Source: Fen-455 sp050012675
Lineage (GTDB): Bacteria > Actinomycetota > Acidimicrobiia > Acidimicrobiales > Bog-793
Direction: 5' to 3'
NCBI GenBank assembly: GCA_050012675.1
Contig: JBEKGS010000016.1
Coordinates: 1-64,000 of the forward strand
DNA: 64,000 bases
The notes below the pieces were generated by a model, which ran no database searches, was not told the origin of the DNA, and worked only from the letters and a program-made list of their open reading frames with translations. Both the position numbers and the translations under genes were made by a program. Positions within the stretch are counted from its first letter, which is position 1. Every line of letters begins with the position of its first letter. Positions 16,666-25,646 of this stretch are shown here, one piece after another.

Positions 16666-17206
16666 GGCAGGTCTTCACAATCTCGATGAGGCGCCCGGTT
16701 TGGCGTTGGATCCGCGGCGAAAGGCCATAGCCGCAATCTACCTTCTTCGAAAACCGGGAAGGCCCAGAGTGTGAGAGGATCACGGCTTCCCACGAGAAGG
16801 GCGTGCCCATCGTCACCATCCCCGTGATCAAGCAGGAGAAGTCCCGAAAGGTCGAGAATGCCTACCAAAAGACGCGGCGCAGGCCGAAGTGACAGTCATG
16901 CCCGACCTTGAGGAAGCGGCCGTGGTTCGATGGAAGCGGCTCCATCCCCTCGGAACCGCTTCCATCGTTGCTTCGGATCCACCGCGGCGACGAACACCGA
17001 GACGGCCCGAGGAGTCACTTTGTCGCCGCTCAGGAGGGGTCCTCACTGTCGATCCTGAGGCTCGATAGCCGACGCATTACCGGACTCCGATTGGGGAGCG
17101 GTTGCCGGGTCGTTTCCATCGAGCGCCTCTGTTGAACGACGTAGCTGGCACTGCCAGCATCGCCTGCACGGCACCAGTTCGAGCATTCCCGTGCCATCAT
17201 GATCTG
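16666..17206. other. intergenic stretch with no supported gene
   Basis: Several short frames cross this region, but none has a family, SD site or sustained codon bias. A plus-strand stretch near 16780-16880 (EKGVPIVTIPVIKQEKSRK) looks protein-like and could be a relic, but it has no start and no identifiable relatives. Confidence 0.45.
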
Positions 17207-17213
17207 AAGGAGG
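17207..17213 (+). promoter_or_regulatory. strong Shine-Dalgarno upstream of glgP
   Basis: AAGGAGG is a near-perfect anti-SD match. Six bases later (17220) the codon in the glgP frame is ATC, not ATG or GTG. The reading frame from that ATC is open and encodes plausible N-terminal glgP sequence. The site therefore bears on the true glgP start. Confidence 0.6.
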
Positions 17214-17288
17214 TGTGAGATCCCGGCTCGTCGGTCAGCTCCGAAACGGTCGCGACAACAAGTCGTCGGGTTCGAAGACCTCCTCGAT

Positions 17289-19775
17289 GTGGCGACGAAC
17301 CTGCGATGGACCTGGCAAGCACCAATGCGTACCTTGTTCGCGCGCCTCGATCCCAGCGCCGGGCCGTCTGCTCTCGAATGGCCTCTCCGCTTGTTGACTG
17401 GTCTCGGACAAGCCACGGTGGAACAGCGCCTCGCCTCCGACCCGGGTCTCGCATCGCTCGCAGCCGCCGTCGTCAAAGACGCAACCAGCTACCAAGCGAA
17501 CCTTTCCAAGACCTGGTTCCGGCAAACGCACCGGAAGGACCGTGGGTTCGAGGTCGCGTTCTTTGCCGCCGAGTTCGCCCTCACAGACTCACTACCGGTG
17601 TACGCGGGTGGCCTCGGGACCGTTGCTGGCGAATTCCTCAAGTCGGCGAGCGCGCTCGGAGTTCCGCTGGTCGGCGTCGGCCTGCTCTACCGCGAGACGC
17701 TGCATCAGTGGCTCAACGATGCCGGAATGCAACAAGAGTCGTGGGAGGCTCTCGACTTCGAGCAGCTGCCCATCGAGCTCGCACGCGACGGCTTGGACCG
17801 TCCGGTGCTGGTCAAGGTTCCGTTGCCCAGGCGCAATGTAGTTGCGCAGGTGTGGACTGTTCTTGTCGGGCGAAACCGGCTGTACCTTCTCGACACTGAT
17901 ATCAGGCAGAATCGACGGGCCGATCGCCAAATAACGGGAAGGCTCTACGGCGGTGACGAGGAGGCCCGCATCCAGCAGGAGCTCGTGCTCGGCATCGGCG
18001 GCGTCCGTGCGCTGGCGGCGCTCGGCCACGAGCCCGAAATGGCACACCTCAATGAGGGTCACACCGCCTTTGCCGCGCTGGAGCGCATCCGTATGGTGAT
18101 GGAACGCGACGGGCTGTCCTTCGCCGAGGCGCGTGTGGCCGCGGCACCCGGACTCCTGTTCACGACACATACCCCGGTCGCTGCTGGACACGATTACTTC
18201 CCGACCGAACTGGTCAATCGGTACCTCGCGCCCTACGCCCGACTGCTCGGGACCGACCTCGAGACGCTCTGCTCACTGGGCCGCTACAGGCTCGATGACC
18301 CGCTTGACTCGTTCTGCCCCACCGTGCTCGCACTGCGGCTCGCGGGCGGCGCCAACGGGGTTAGCCGGTTGCACGGCAGGGTCACTCGGGAGCAATGGGG
18401 CGGCCTCTGGCCGCGATTGCCCTTGAACGAGGTGCCGATCGGCCACGTCACCGACGGGGTCCATTTCAGATCGTGGATATCCTCGGAAATCGAGGAGGTT
18501 CTCGACCGTCAGCTCGGGCCCCTCTGGCGGACGACACCGGGTTCTTCGTCCTCGTGGGAGCCACTGATCGGAACCGACGACGGGGCGCTCTGGAATGCAA
18601 AGTGTCGGGCGCGCGCCCGGCTCGTCGAGTTCACGCGGGTTCGCCGCCACGAACAGCTTGCCCGCCGCGGTGTTGATACGGCGCGTCTTGCCGCCGCGGA
18701 TGCGCTCCTTGACGCCGACGCGCTCACCGTTGGCTTCGTCGGGCGATTCGTCACCTACAAGCGCCCGACGCTGTTCCTGCGTGACCCTGAACGCCTCGCG
18801 CACATTCTCGGCAATCCGGACCGCCCCGTTCAGATCATCTTCGCCGGCAAGGCCCATCCCCGCGACGAGTTGGGAAAGAAGCTGCTGAGCGAGGTCCTCG
18901 AGTTCGCGCGGCGATACCACCTGGAGCATCGGGTCGTGTTCGTCGAGGACTTCGATCTCACTATGGACCGGGCCCTTTCACAAGGTGTCGACCTGTGGCT
19001 GAACACTCCGCGGCGACCGCTCGAGGCATGCGGCATCGGAGGCATGAAAGCCGGCGCGAACGGCTCGTTGAACCTCAGCACGCTCGACGGCTGGTGGGAC
19101 GAGGTCTGGAACGACGCAGATCCGGCCGCGGCGCCAATCGGCTGGTGCATCGGAACTGCCAAGCACTACGAGGACCTCGACGTGCAGGACGCGAGCGATG
19201 CCAAGTCCCTCTACGACACCCTCGAGCACAAGATCTTGCCGACCTTCTACGACCGCGATGCGAAGGGCCTGCCCCGTGCCTGGCTGGCCTCGATTCGTCA
19301 GTCGATGGCAAGCCTGACCCCGACTTGGAGCGTGCACCGCATGGTGCACGACTACGTCGAGTCCTTCTATCTGCCAGGAGCGCGCCGCGTACGTCGGTTC
19401 GCGGCGGATGGTGGCGTGCGCGCCCGCGATCTTGCCTCGACTCTCGAGCGACTACGCGCCGCGTGGCCCTCCATTCGTGTCTCCGTCGAGGATGTCACCG
19501 TGGCTCCAGGTGGTGCGATGCAGGCCGAGATCGTTGCAGACCTCGGATCCCTCGAGCCTTCTGATGTGATCGTGCAACTCTGGGTCGCGCCGAGTCTTGG
19601 CGAGGCCCACCCGCTGGTGGCTGGCTTTGAAGGACGACGGGACGGCATCACTCGCTATAGCGTGCAGGTACCGCGAGAGACCGGCGCCGACGCCGATCTC
19701 GTTGCCCGCGTTCTGCCCGGCAACCCCGCGCTCGCCGACGCGTGCGTTCCTAATCTCATCACGTGGTCGGACTGA
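17289..19775 (+). CDS. glgP: alpha-glucan phosphorylase (GT35)
   Basis: 828 residues from GTG 17289, matching the short alpha-glucan phosphorylase group. It converts glycogen or maltodextrin plus phosphate to glucose 1-phosphate, using pyridoxal phosphate. Visible motifs: NLRWTW, FFAAEFALTDSLPVYAGGLG, HLNEGHTAFAALERIR, FTTHTPVAAGHD, FVGRFVTYKRPTLFL, IIFAGKAHPRDE and the PLP/phosphate region GIGGMKAGANGSLNLSTLDG. An in-frame, conserved-looking extension (VVGFEDLLDVATNLRW) runs upstream to an ATC codon at 17220 behind a perfect SD, giving 851 residues, nearer the usual length. It stands just downstream of the GT4-GH130 cluster and probably feeds sugar phosphates from stored glucan. Confidence 0.93.
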   Translation: MATNLRWTWQAPMRTLFARLDPSAGPSALEWPLRLLTGLGQATVEQRLASDPGLASLAAAVVKDATSYQANLSKTWFRQTHRKDRGFEVAFFAAEFALTDSLPVYAGGLGTVAGEFLKSASALGVPLVGVGLLYRETLHQWLNDAGMQQESWEALDFEQLPIELARDGLDRPVLVKVPLPRRNVVAQVWTVLVGRNRLYLLDTDIRQNRRADRQITGRLYGGDEEARIQQELVLGIGGVRALAALGHEPEMAHLNEGHTAFAALERIRMVMERDGLSFAEARVAAAPGLLFTTHTPVAAGHDYFPTELVNRYLAPYARLLGTDLETLCSLGRYRLDDPLDSFCPTVLALRLAGGANGVSRLHGRVTREQWGGLWPRLPLNEVPIGHVTDGVHFRSWISSEIEEVLDRQLGPLWRTTPGSSSSWEPLIGTDDGALWNAKCRARARLVEFTRVRRHEQLARRGVDTARLAAADALLDADALTVGFVGRFVTYKRPTLFLRDPERLAHILGNPDRPVQIIFAGKAHPRDELGKKLLSEVLEFARRYHLEHRVVFVEDFDLTMDRALSQGVDLWLNTPRRPLEACGIGGMKAGANGSLNLSTLDGWWDEVWNDADPAAAPIGWCIGTAKHYEDLDVQDASDAKSLYDTLEHKILPTFYDRDAKGLPRAWLASIRQSMASLTPTWSVHRMVHDYVESFYLPGARRVRRFAADGGVRARDLASTLERLRAAWPSIRVSVEDVTVAPGGAMQAEIVADLGSLEPSDVIVQLWVAPSLGEAHPLVAGFEGRRDGITRYSVQVPRETGADADLVARVLPGNPALADACVPNLITWSD

Positions 19776-20224
19776 CACCATCCTGGCAACGGTCCCGAGA
19801 CGCGACGGGATGCGTGACTCGCCATTTACTCGAGATGGGGACGAACGAGGCGTATCCCTCGGCTCCCTGCCTGAAGGACGAGGACGGTATCTCGTATATC
19901 GTCTGAGCCTCTGCCTGTGACCGCTGAGTTCCGCGGCAGCGTCCACGACCCATCTTCCATCGCTTCTGACGGCCGATAGACCTGTGCTATCGAATGGGAC
20001 AGGAGGACTCGGCCGAACTGTGCTCCGGGTGTCTCTTCGACGACGCCTGGGGCGTATCGTTTTGGACATAGACGACCGATCGTCAGTTCGGATTTCGGTC
20101 TGGTGTCCTCTGTGGCCGTGACCCGGGACCGACAAGAGGACCTGCAGGTGGGGACCGACGATCGCCCCGGCGATGTCAGAGGCACTCTCGCCCGCTCGGA
20201 GAACTTCGGGCTCGCCGGACAGGG
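19776..20224. other. intergenic stretch with no supported gene
   Basis: No frame here is convincing. It follows glgP and precedes the first GAF-ANTAR gene on the same strand, so it should carry that gene's promoter; none is clear by eye. Confidence 0.45.
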
Positions 20225-20920
20225 GTGGCATTGACTCGCCGGGTAGCCGAGCTCGTGGGTTCGCTGGGACGCCTGACAAACCCCGACGCATCGCTCGACT
20301 GGCTGTGCCGCGTCTGTGCACAGGAGCTGGGGATGGGCGGGGCGGCGGTGGCGCTGATCCCGGCCAACGACGACCCAGGCAACATCGCTTCTTCCGACGA
20401 ACGGGCCTCACTCATCGTGGATCTGCAATTCACCTTCGGCGAGGGACCGACCATCGACGCCCACCGCGACAGACGGCCGGTGCTCGAGCCGGATCTGGCA
20501 AACACCATACGTTGGCCCGTTTTTGCCCCCGAGGCGTTGGCAGCCGGCGTGGCGGCGGTGTTCGCCCTGCCCCTACAGACAGGCGCGGCGCGCTTTGGAG
20601 TCTTGACGTTCTATCGTGATCGGCCGGGCCCGTTGGAAGATGACTTCCTCGCCGAAGCGCTGGCCCTGGCGGACATGGCCTGTGAGATTACTCTGTGCCT
20701 GCAGGCCCGGGTGCCCCCCGGCTCCCTACACGACGTCTTCGAGACTCTGGCCACCGAAATGACCGTCGTCTATCAGGCCACGGGAATGATCATGGTGCAG
20801 CTTGGCGGCGGTCCCGAGGATGCCGTCGTCGTCCTTCGGGCGCGGGCTTATGCTGCCGGCCGAGCCGTGGGCGAGGTCGCCGCTGACGTCGTCGCGCGAA
20901 GGCTCCGCTTCGACCCGTGA
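20225..20920 (+). CDS. GAF-ANTAR regulator
   Basis: 231 residues. A GAF sensor domain (~residues 15-155: VCAQELGMGGAAVALIP ... FALPLQTGAARFGVLTFYR) is followed by a C-terminal ANTAR RNA-binding three-helix domain (~165-228: VYQATGMIMVQLGGGPEDAVV, then a VGEVAADVVARRL tail). ANTAR proteins bind paired hairpins in nascent RNA and prevent termination. The GAF domain probably senses a small ligand or redox signal. It starts with GTG. A second GAF-ANTAR gene follows 107 bp downstream, so the two may work as a pair. No target hairpins were identified. Confidence 0.85.
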   Translation: MALTRRVAELVGSLGRLTNPDASLDWLCRVCAQELGMGGAAVALIPANDDPGNIASSDERASLIVDLQFTFGEGPTIDAHRDRRPVLEPDLANTIRWPVFAPEALAAGVAAVFALPLQTGAARFGVLTFYRDRPGPLEDDFLAEALALADMACEITLCLQARVPPGSLHDVFETLATEMTVVYQATGMIMVQLGGGPEDAVVVLRARAYAAGRAVGEVAADVVARRLRFDP

Positions 20921-21027
20921 CAGCACCGCCGCCAATTGGAGCCGTACCGGGTTGCCTTTGTCTCCGGTTTGCACGAAAATCCAGTTCGGGCGGTACGCGG
21001 TCCGGACGTTGAGGAGGTGACGATCTC

Positions 21028-21765
21028 GTGACCCGGCAAGATCTCCTGTCACGAACCTTCGTGGAATTGGCCGACACCCTTGTCGAGAACTACGACCAGA
21101 TCGAGTTCCTCCATCGGCTGGCCGAGCGGTGCGTGTCGCTTCTCGGGGTGGCCGAAGCAGGGGTGGTGCTGGTCGGTGCGGAGGGCCAGCTCCGGCCGCT
21201 GGCCTCCTCGAGCGAACGGATGCACCTCATCGAACTCATCGAGCTGCAGCGCCAAGACGGCCCCTGCCTGGACTGTTGGCGCAGCGGCGAGGCGGTACGC
21301 GAGAACCAGTTGGCCGAGGCTAAGGCGCGCTGGCCCCGCTTCGCCCCGGCCGCCCTGGACGCGGGCTTCTTGTCTGTGTACGCCGTGCCCATGCGTCTTC
21401 GCGACGAGCGTCTCGGCGCCCTCAACCTGTTCGCCAACCAGGCTTACGGCCTGATCGAGCCCGACGAGGCTGTCGCTCAGGCCATGGCCGACGTGGCCAC
21501 CATCGGTATCCTCCACCACCGTTTCATCCACCAGCGCGAGGAGGTCTCCGAGCAGGTGCACAAGGCCTTCAACAACCGGGCCGTCCTGGAGCAGGCCAAA
21601 GGTGTCGTCGCCGCCGCCACGGGCACCGACGTGGACCAAGCCTTCTTGTTGCTGCGGGGCTATGCCCGCGAGCACAACGTCTTACTTTCGGAGGTGGCGC
21701 GGCGGGTGATGAGCCGGGACCTGGATGTCGAAGCCTTCCGATCCGCGCAAGCCAGCCGGTGTTGA
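21028..21765 (+). CDS. GAF-ANTAR regulator (second copy)
   Basis: 245 residues with the same architecture. The GAF domain (~20-165) has CVSLLGVAEAGVVLVGAEG, QDGPCLDCWRSGEAV and LSVYAVPMRLRDERLGALNLF. The ANTAR domain (~175-235) has FNNRAVLEQAKGVVAAATG and AFLLLRGYAREHNVLLSEVAR. The CLDC pair in the GAF domain is a possible redox or metal site, absent from the first copy, which reads FTFGEGPTID there. A GAGGAGG ribosome-binding site precedes the GTG start. Role: signal-dependent transcription antitermination, by family inference. Confidence 0.88.
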   Translation: MTRQDLLSRTFVELADTLVENYDQIEFLHRLAERCVSLLGVAEAGVVLVGAEGQLRPLASSSERMHLIELIELQRQDGPCLDCWRSGEAVRENQLAEAKARWPRFAPAALDAGFLSVYAVPMRLRDERLGALNLFANQAYGLIEPDEAVAQAMADVATIGILHHRFIHQREEVSEQVHKAFNNRAVLEQAKGVVAAATGTDVDQAFLLLRGYAREHNVLLSEVARRVMSRDLDVEAFRSAQASRC

Positions 21766-21805
21766 GGGCATTGAACCGCTGCCAGGCAGCGACGGGGGCG
21801 CAGTA

Positions 21806-22378
21806 GCACGATCTGTTGGAGCTGGAACCCATCAGTCCTGGCACGGCTTCGGCGGGCTCGACTGCGGGTACTGCATGCTCGATCCGAGCAAGGTCACCGT
21901 GACGATCCCCGGCATCGATGCCGCGAGTCATCTCGCAAAGACCGGCATCCCCACCCCCCGTCGTCTCCGCCTACCTCGACAGCCATCGCGTCGAGGTCGA
22001 AAAGAAGGGCGACTACGGCCTTCTCGTCCTATTCTCCATAGGCACGACGAGAGGAAAGCGGGGGACGCTGCTCGAGGGCCTGCTCGGGTTCAAACGCGCC
22101 TATGACTCGGCACGGTCTCTTAGCTTAGAGAGGCGATCCCGGACCTGGTCGCCGCTTACCCCGCCCGCTACGGCGGCACGACGCTACGGGAGCTTTGCGA
22201 CGAGATGCACGCCGAGGTCCGCGCTCGCGCCACGATCGAGTTGCTCGACCGGGCCTTTGCCGAGTTACCGGTGCCGGCTACTGCCAAGTTCCCGGGCTTC
22301 GCCCACGACATCCACGGGGTCGAGCGCAACGAACACGGCATCGTGTCGATCGAGTGTCTCAGCAACCAGGCGGGGTGA
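21806..22378 (+). pseudogene. Orn/Lys/Arg decarboxylase C-terminal fragment, multiply frameshifted
   Basis: Three consecutive segments in three frames together match the C-terminal third of PLP-dependent Orn/Lys/Arg decarboxylases. The first (HGFGGLDCGYCMLDPSKVTV ... HLAKTGIP) runs to ~21950. The second (AYLDSHRVEVEKKGDYGLLV, LFSIGTTRGKRGTLLEGLL) runs to ~22125. The third (DLVAAYPARYGGTTLRELCD, ELLDRAFAELP) ends at TGA 22378. The catalytic PLP-binding N-terminal half is absent. This is a degraded fragment, not one indel in a complete gene. Confidence 0.85.
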
Positions 22379-22520
22379 TGCTCCGAGATCGAGTCGCTGC
22401 CGGTGCTATTCGCCCGAACGAGGGCCGGGTAAAGCTTGCATACAACAACTCAATGCTCCCGCTTGCTTGGGATCGGCTCCTCAGCAGCCTGAGGTTCACA
22501 GAGAAAGGGAAGGTGCCGGC

Positions 22521-22895
22521 ATGACCGAAGACCAGGGCCAGGCGACATGGAACGTCACCGAATGGCACGGCAGGGTGATCGTTGACCGCAACGGCGAGAA
22601 GATCGGAAAGCTTCAGGATGTCTACGTTGATGTCGAGACCGACGAGCCGCAGTTCGGCACTGTCAAGGAGGGCTTCATCGGCCGCCACCTGACCTTCGTG
22701 CCGCTGGCCGGCGTTCAGATCGGTCCCGAAGACCTGCAGGTCACCGTGACGAAGGACCGGGTCCGGTCCGCGCCCGACATCGAGTTGCATGGCGAGGAAC
22801 TGTCCCAGGCGGATGAGTCGGCGCTCTATCACCACTTCGAGATGAACTACACACCCATCAATACCGAGAGCGGACGCAGACTGGCTCGCCGCTAA
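22521..22895 (+). CDS. PRC-barrel domain protein
   Basis: 124-residue soluble protein with one PRC-barrel: VTEWHGRVIVDRNGEKIGKLQ, VYVDVETDEPQFGTVKEG, and RHLTFVPLAGVQIGPEDLQV. An acidic helical tail follows (LSQADESALYHHFEMNY). Actinobacteria often encode such single-domain PRC-barrel proteins of unclear function, sometimes induced by stress. A weak SD (AAGGTG) lies upstream of ATG 22521. It sits just after a dead decarboxylase fragment, so its present neighbours give no functional clue. Confidence 0.85.
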   Translation: MTEDQGQATWNVTEWHGRVIVDRNGEKIGKLQDVYVDVETDEPQFGTVKEGFIGRHLTFVPLAGVQIGPEDLQVTVTKDRVRSAPDIELHGEELSQADESALYHHFEMNYTPINTESGRRLARR

Positions 22896-23391
22896 CGATC
22901 CCGACGACCCTTCGAGAGGTGCTGAGACCCACCACTGAAGCTGGGTCCTCGGGTGATCTTCGGTGCGAACAACGACCAGCACATCGAAGGAGCCGTCCGA
23001 GTGCCCTTGTCCGATGTGCTTGCGATCGGCTACGCGTTCATCGGTAAGTACCTCGCGCCTCGACGCGAAGCCCGTTGCGCCTGTTGTCTGTACGTCGACC
23101 CTCGAGAGTCATCCCCGCGGCATGTTCGATCGCCCTGACAGGACTGACTTTTATCACCACCCCTGTCGACCGCTGGCGGGCGACGACCAGGCGCATTGAG
23201 CGGGGCGCACTGGACGAGTAGCGTCCACCCGTGGGCTATATCTTCCGCAAGTTCCTCGCAGTCCTACGACAACGACGGGAACGCCGCAACAGAGCACGCG
23301 GTCGCTGAGCTCAAGGGACGGTCCCGGGAGGTCTCGGTTCAGCTTGGGCGCAAGTAGCAAGTAATCGTCGCCTCCCGGTATCGTCTGGGCG
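22896..23391. other. intergenic stretch with no supported gene
   Basis: Short open frames on both strands lack families, SD sites and consistent codon bias. It precedes the methyltransferase gene and presumably carries its promoter. Confidence 0.45.
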
Positions 23392-24150
23392 GTGGCTGAT
23401 TCGCCCATCGCCACGAGGGCACTGTCGTTCGGCACCGTCGCCGACGCCTACGACCGCTACCGCCCGGCCCCGCCAGGCGGCGCGGTCGACTGGGTGTTGG
23501 CGACGGACGTACTCGACGTGCTCGACCTTGGCGCCGGCACTGGTGCTGTCACCCGTCTGCTTCGCGCGCGTGTGCCCGGCAAGGTGGTTGCCGCCGAGCC
23601 CGACGCCCGCATGCGCGCGGTCCTCGTTCGCCGCGTTTGTCACGTGCTGGCCGTCGGGGCCCGTTCCGAGGCGCTCCCGTTCATTGATGACACATTCGAC
23701 ACGGTGGTGGTCTCGTCGGCATGGCACTGGATGGAGCCCGCCCAGACCGTGTTCGAGGTTGCCCGCGTGCTACGACGCGGCGGTCGCTTGGGCGTGCTGT
23801 GGAACGGGCCCGACCGCGACATCGAGTGGGTTGCCGAACTGCTCGGCCCGGGGCGCGAGAGGGTCGGACCTGCCGGTGACAACGCCAAGCGTCACCGCGT
23901 CGAGCTACCACCCGACGCCCGGTTCACGACGCCGGAGACCACCGTGATCACCTGGTCCATGCCGATGACCCGCGACGAGCTCGTGGGTCTCGCGAGCACC
24001 TACAGCGCGGTGATCACGCGTCCAGCCGAGGAACGGGAGGAGATCCTCCGCCGGGTGGCGCGACTGGCCGGCGACCACGCGGGCTTCGGTAGCGGGACGA
24101 CAATCCGGCTACCCATGAGATGCCGGTGCTGGCGGGCGACTCGCAGCTGA
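23392..24150 (+). CDS. class I SAM-dependent methyltransferase
   Basis: 252 residues, Rossmann-fold methyltransferase. Motif I is DVLDLGAGTGAVTRLL (~43-58) and the post-I acidic residue is in VVAAEPDARM. Motif IV is FDTVVVSSAWHWMEP and motif VI VLRRGGRLGVLWNGP. The C-terminal IRLPMRCRCWRA tail is typical of a small group of actinobacterial methyltransferases related to UbiE/Tam-like enzymes. The start is the GTG before ADSPIATRALSFG. The substrate is unknown. It is monocistronic. Confidence 0.88.
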   Translation: MADSPIATRALSFGTVADAYDRYRPAPPGGAVDWVLATDVLDVLDLGAGTGAVTRLLRARVPGKVVAAEPDARMRAVLVRRVCHVLAVGARSEALPFIDDTFDTVVVSSAWHWMEPAQTVFEVARVLRRGGRLGVLWNGPDRDIEWVAELLGPGRERVGPAGDNAKRHRVELPPDARFTTPETTVITWSMPMTRDELVGLASTYSAVITRPAEEREEILRRVARLAGDHAGFGSGTTIRLPMRCRCWRATRS

Positions 24151-24395
24151 TAGCCCAGGGCGTCAGCCAGTCCGCGCGACGAGCAAGGACGCGCCGCAAG
24201 GTCGGGCTTGCACTTTATGTCCGAAGCCGGCCAGTTAACTCTGCGGGCGCTGTGCGATGTCCCGTGTCGAAGCCGCAGCGCAATGTCAACATCCGGCTCG
24301 TTCGCCGCCTCGACACGAGGGGACGTTCGAGCAACGGGGCGATGGTGTCAGCGAGTTTGCCTTGACGTACAGCCCGGATCCGGGATGGGAACGCC

Positions 24396-25646
24396 CTATC
24401 CGGGCCAGGAAACCTCCATGCGGGCCCCGCCGAGCCGAGAGCTCGTGTCCACCCGCCACCGACCTCCGGTAGAGCGGACAATCGAGTCGGCTATCGCGAG
24501 CCCGAGTCCGTGACCACCTGCCTGATTGGTGCCGCGCCGGAACCGATCGAACAGGCGTTTGCGCTCCTCTCCTGGGATGCCCGGGCCGGTGTCTTCGACC
24601 GCGAGAACGACGCGGGGACCGATCCGACCTACCTCGACGCGCACCGTGCCGCTTTCGCCCGCGTACTTGCACGCGTTGTCCACGAGCACGGCCGCGAGAC
24701 GGTCGATCCACTCCGCAGGCGCTGTGATCGTCGCGGGCGCGGTTCCGGTCCGTTCCAGGCTCAGGTCGAGTGATCTTGTGCTGGCAAGAGCGTGAAAACG
24801 CTCGACACAGTCTTCGGCGATGGCTGCGAGGTCGATGGCGCCTGCGGCCGGGGGCGGGGGAGCCGCGTCAAAGCGGGCCAACCACAACATGTCCTCGACG
24901 ATCCGCTTCAGGCGCTCACTCTCTCGCGCTATCCGATCGATTGTTGCAGGCTCGGCATCGCCATCGAAATTCCGGATCAACGACAACTCGGCCTCGATCA
25001 CGCTCAACGGCGTACGCAATTCGTGGGAGGCGTCGGCCGTGAACTCCAGCTGCCGGCGATGAGCAAGTTCGACGGGCTTTGCCGAGCGGAGGCCAATCAG
25101 CAACGACGCCAGGAAGATCGCCAGGAGAAGCACAGGCGCGGCAACGAGCTCGGAGCTGATGAGGACGCTCTCGACGTGTGCCAGCTCCGTCAGACTCTCT
25201 CCGGCAACAAGGAGACCGCCCCTGTAACGCACCGACAGGAGCCGGTAGTCAGTACCCGCGAGTTTCCTGGTGACTGATCCGACAGCCGGCCCGGGCCACG
25301 ACAACGGCGGCAAAGGCGGTGATTCCTTGTTTGCTTGGGCGACGCTGCTGTGAGGAGGAACCTCCCAGACGTATATCGGCTCCCCGTAGATCCCGAGGCC
25401 GTACTGGATCCCCCCGCCCGGTGAGTCCGGCTCCTTGATGGCCAGTGCAGGTGATTGGTGCCGGGCCGCCGCGAGGCGACTGTTGAGTTGGCGATCGACC
25501 TGAGCAACCAGGCGGTGCGCCACCAGAACGTCCAGGAGCGCGACCGCCCCCGCATACACGACGATCACGATCAGTGTGGCTACGAACGCGACCTTGAGCG
25601 AAGGGGCGAGATGGTCATTGACGGTCGCGCGTCGCTTCTGTCTCAT
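24396..25646 (-). CDS. sensor histidine kinase
   Basis: 416 residues. A first membrane helix near residues 19-42 (VAFVATLIVIVVYAGAVALL) is followed by an extracytoplasmic loop of ~120 residues and a second helix (VAAPVLLLAIFLASLLIGL). The H-box is FTADASHELRTPLSVIEAEL, with the phospho-accepting His in SHELRTP. The ATPase domain has the N-box LVDNACKYAG, G1 DTGPGIPGEE and G2 GHGLGLAIADSIV. ATG 25646 overlaps the response-regulator stop (ATGA), so the two form an operon. It probably senses an envelope signal, since the operon diverges from a cell-wall LCP gene. Confidence 0.93.
   Translation of the reverse strand: MRQKRRATVNDHLAPSLKVAFVATLIVIVVYAGAVALLDVLVAHRLVAQVDRQLNSRLAAARHQSPALAIKEPDSPGGGIQYGLGIYGEPIYVWEVPPHSSVAQANKESPPLPPLSWPGPAVGSVTRKLAGTDYRLLSVRYRGGLLVAGESLTELAHVESVLISSELVAAPVLLLAIFLASLLIGLRSAKPVELAHRRQLEFTADASHELRTPLSVIEAELSLIRNFDGDAEPATIDRIARESERLKRIVEDMLWLARFDAAPPPPAAGAIDLAAIAEDCVERFHALASTRSLDLSLERTGTAPATITAPAEWIDRLAAVLVDNACKYAGESGTVRVEVGRIGPRVVLAVEDTGPGIPGEERKRLFDRFRRGTNQAGGHGLGLAIADSIVRSTGGRWRVDTSSRLGGARMEVSWPG

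Noticed and set aside
16572..16868. Minus-strand 98-residue frame overlapping the start of the 282-residue gene
   Set aside because: It overlaps a better-supported gene in another frame and has no recognisable domain or SD.
22953..23138. Plus-strand 61-residue frame in the gap before the methyltransferase
   Set aside because: Part of it looks protein-like (LAIGYAFIGKYLAP), but there is no SD, no family and the codon bias is poor.
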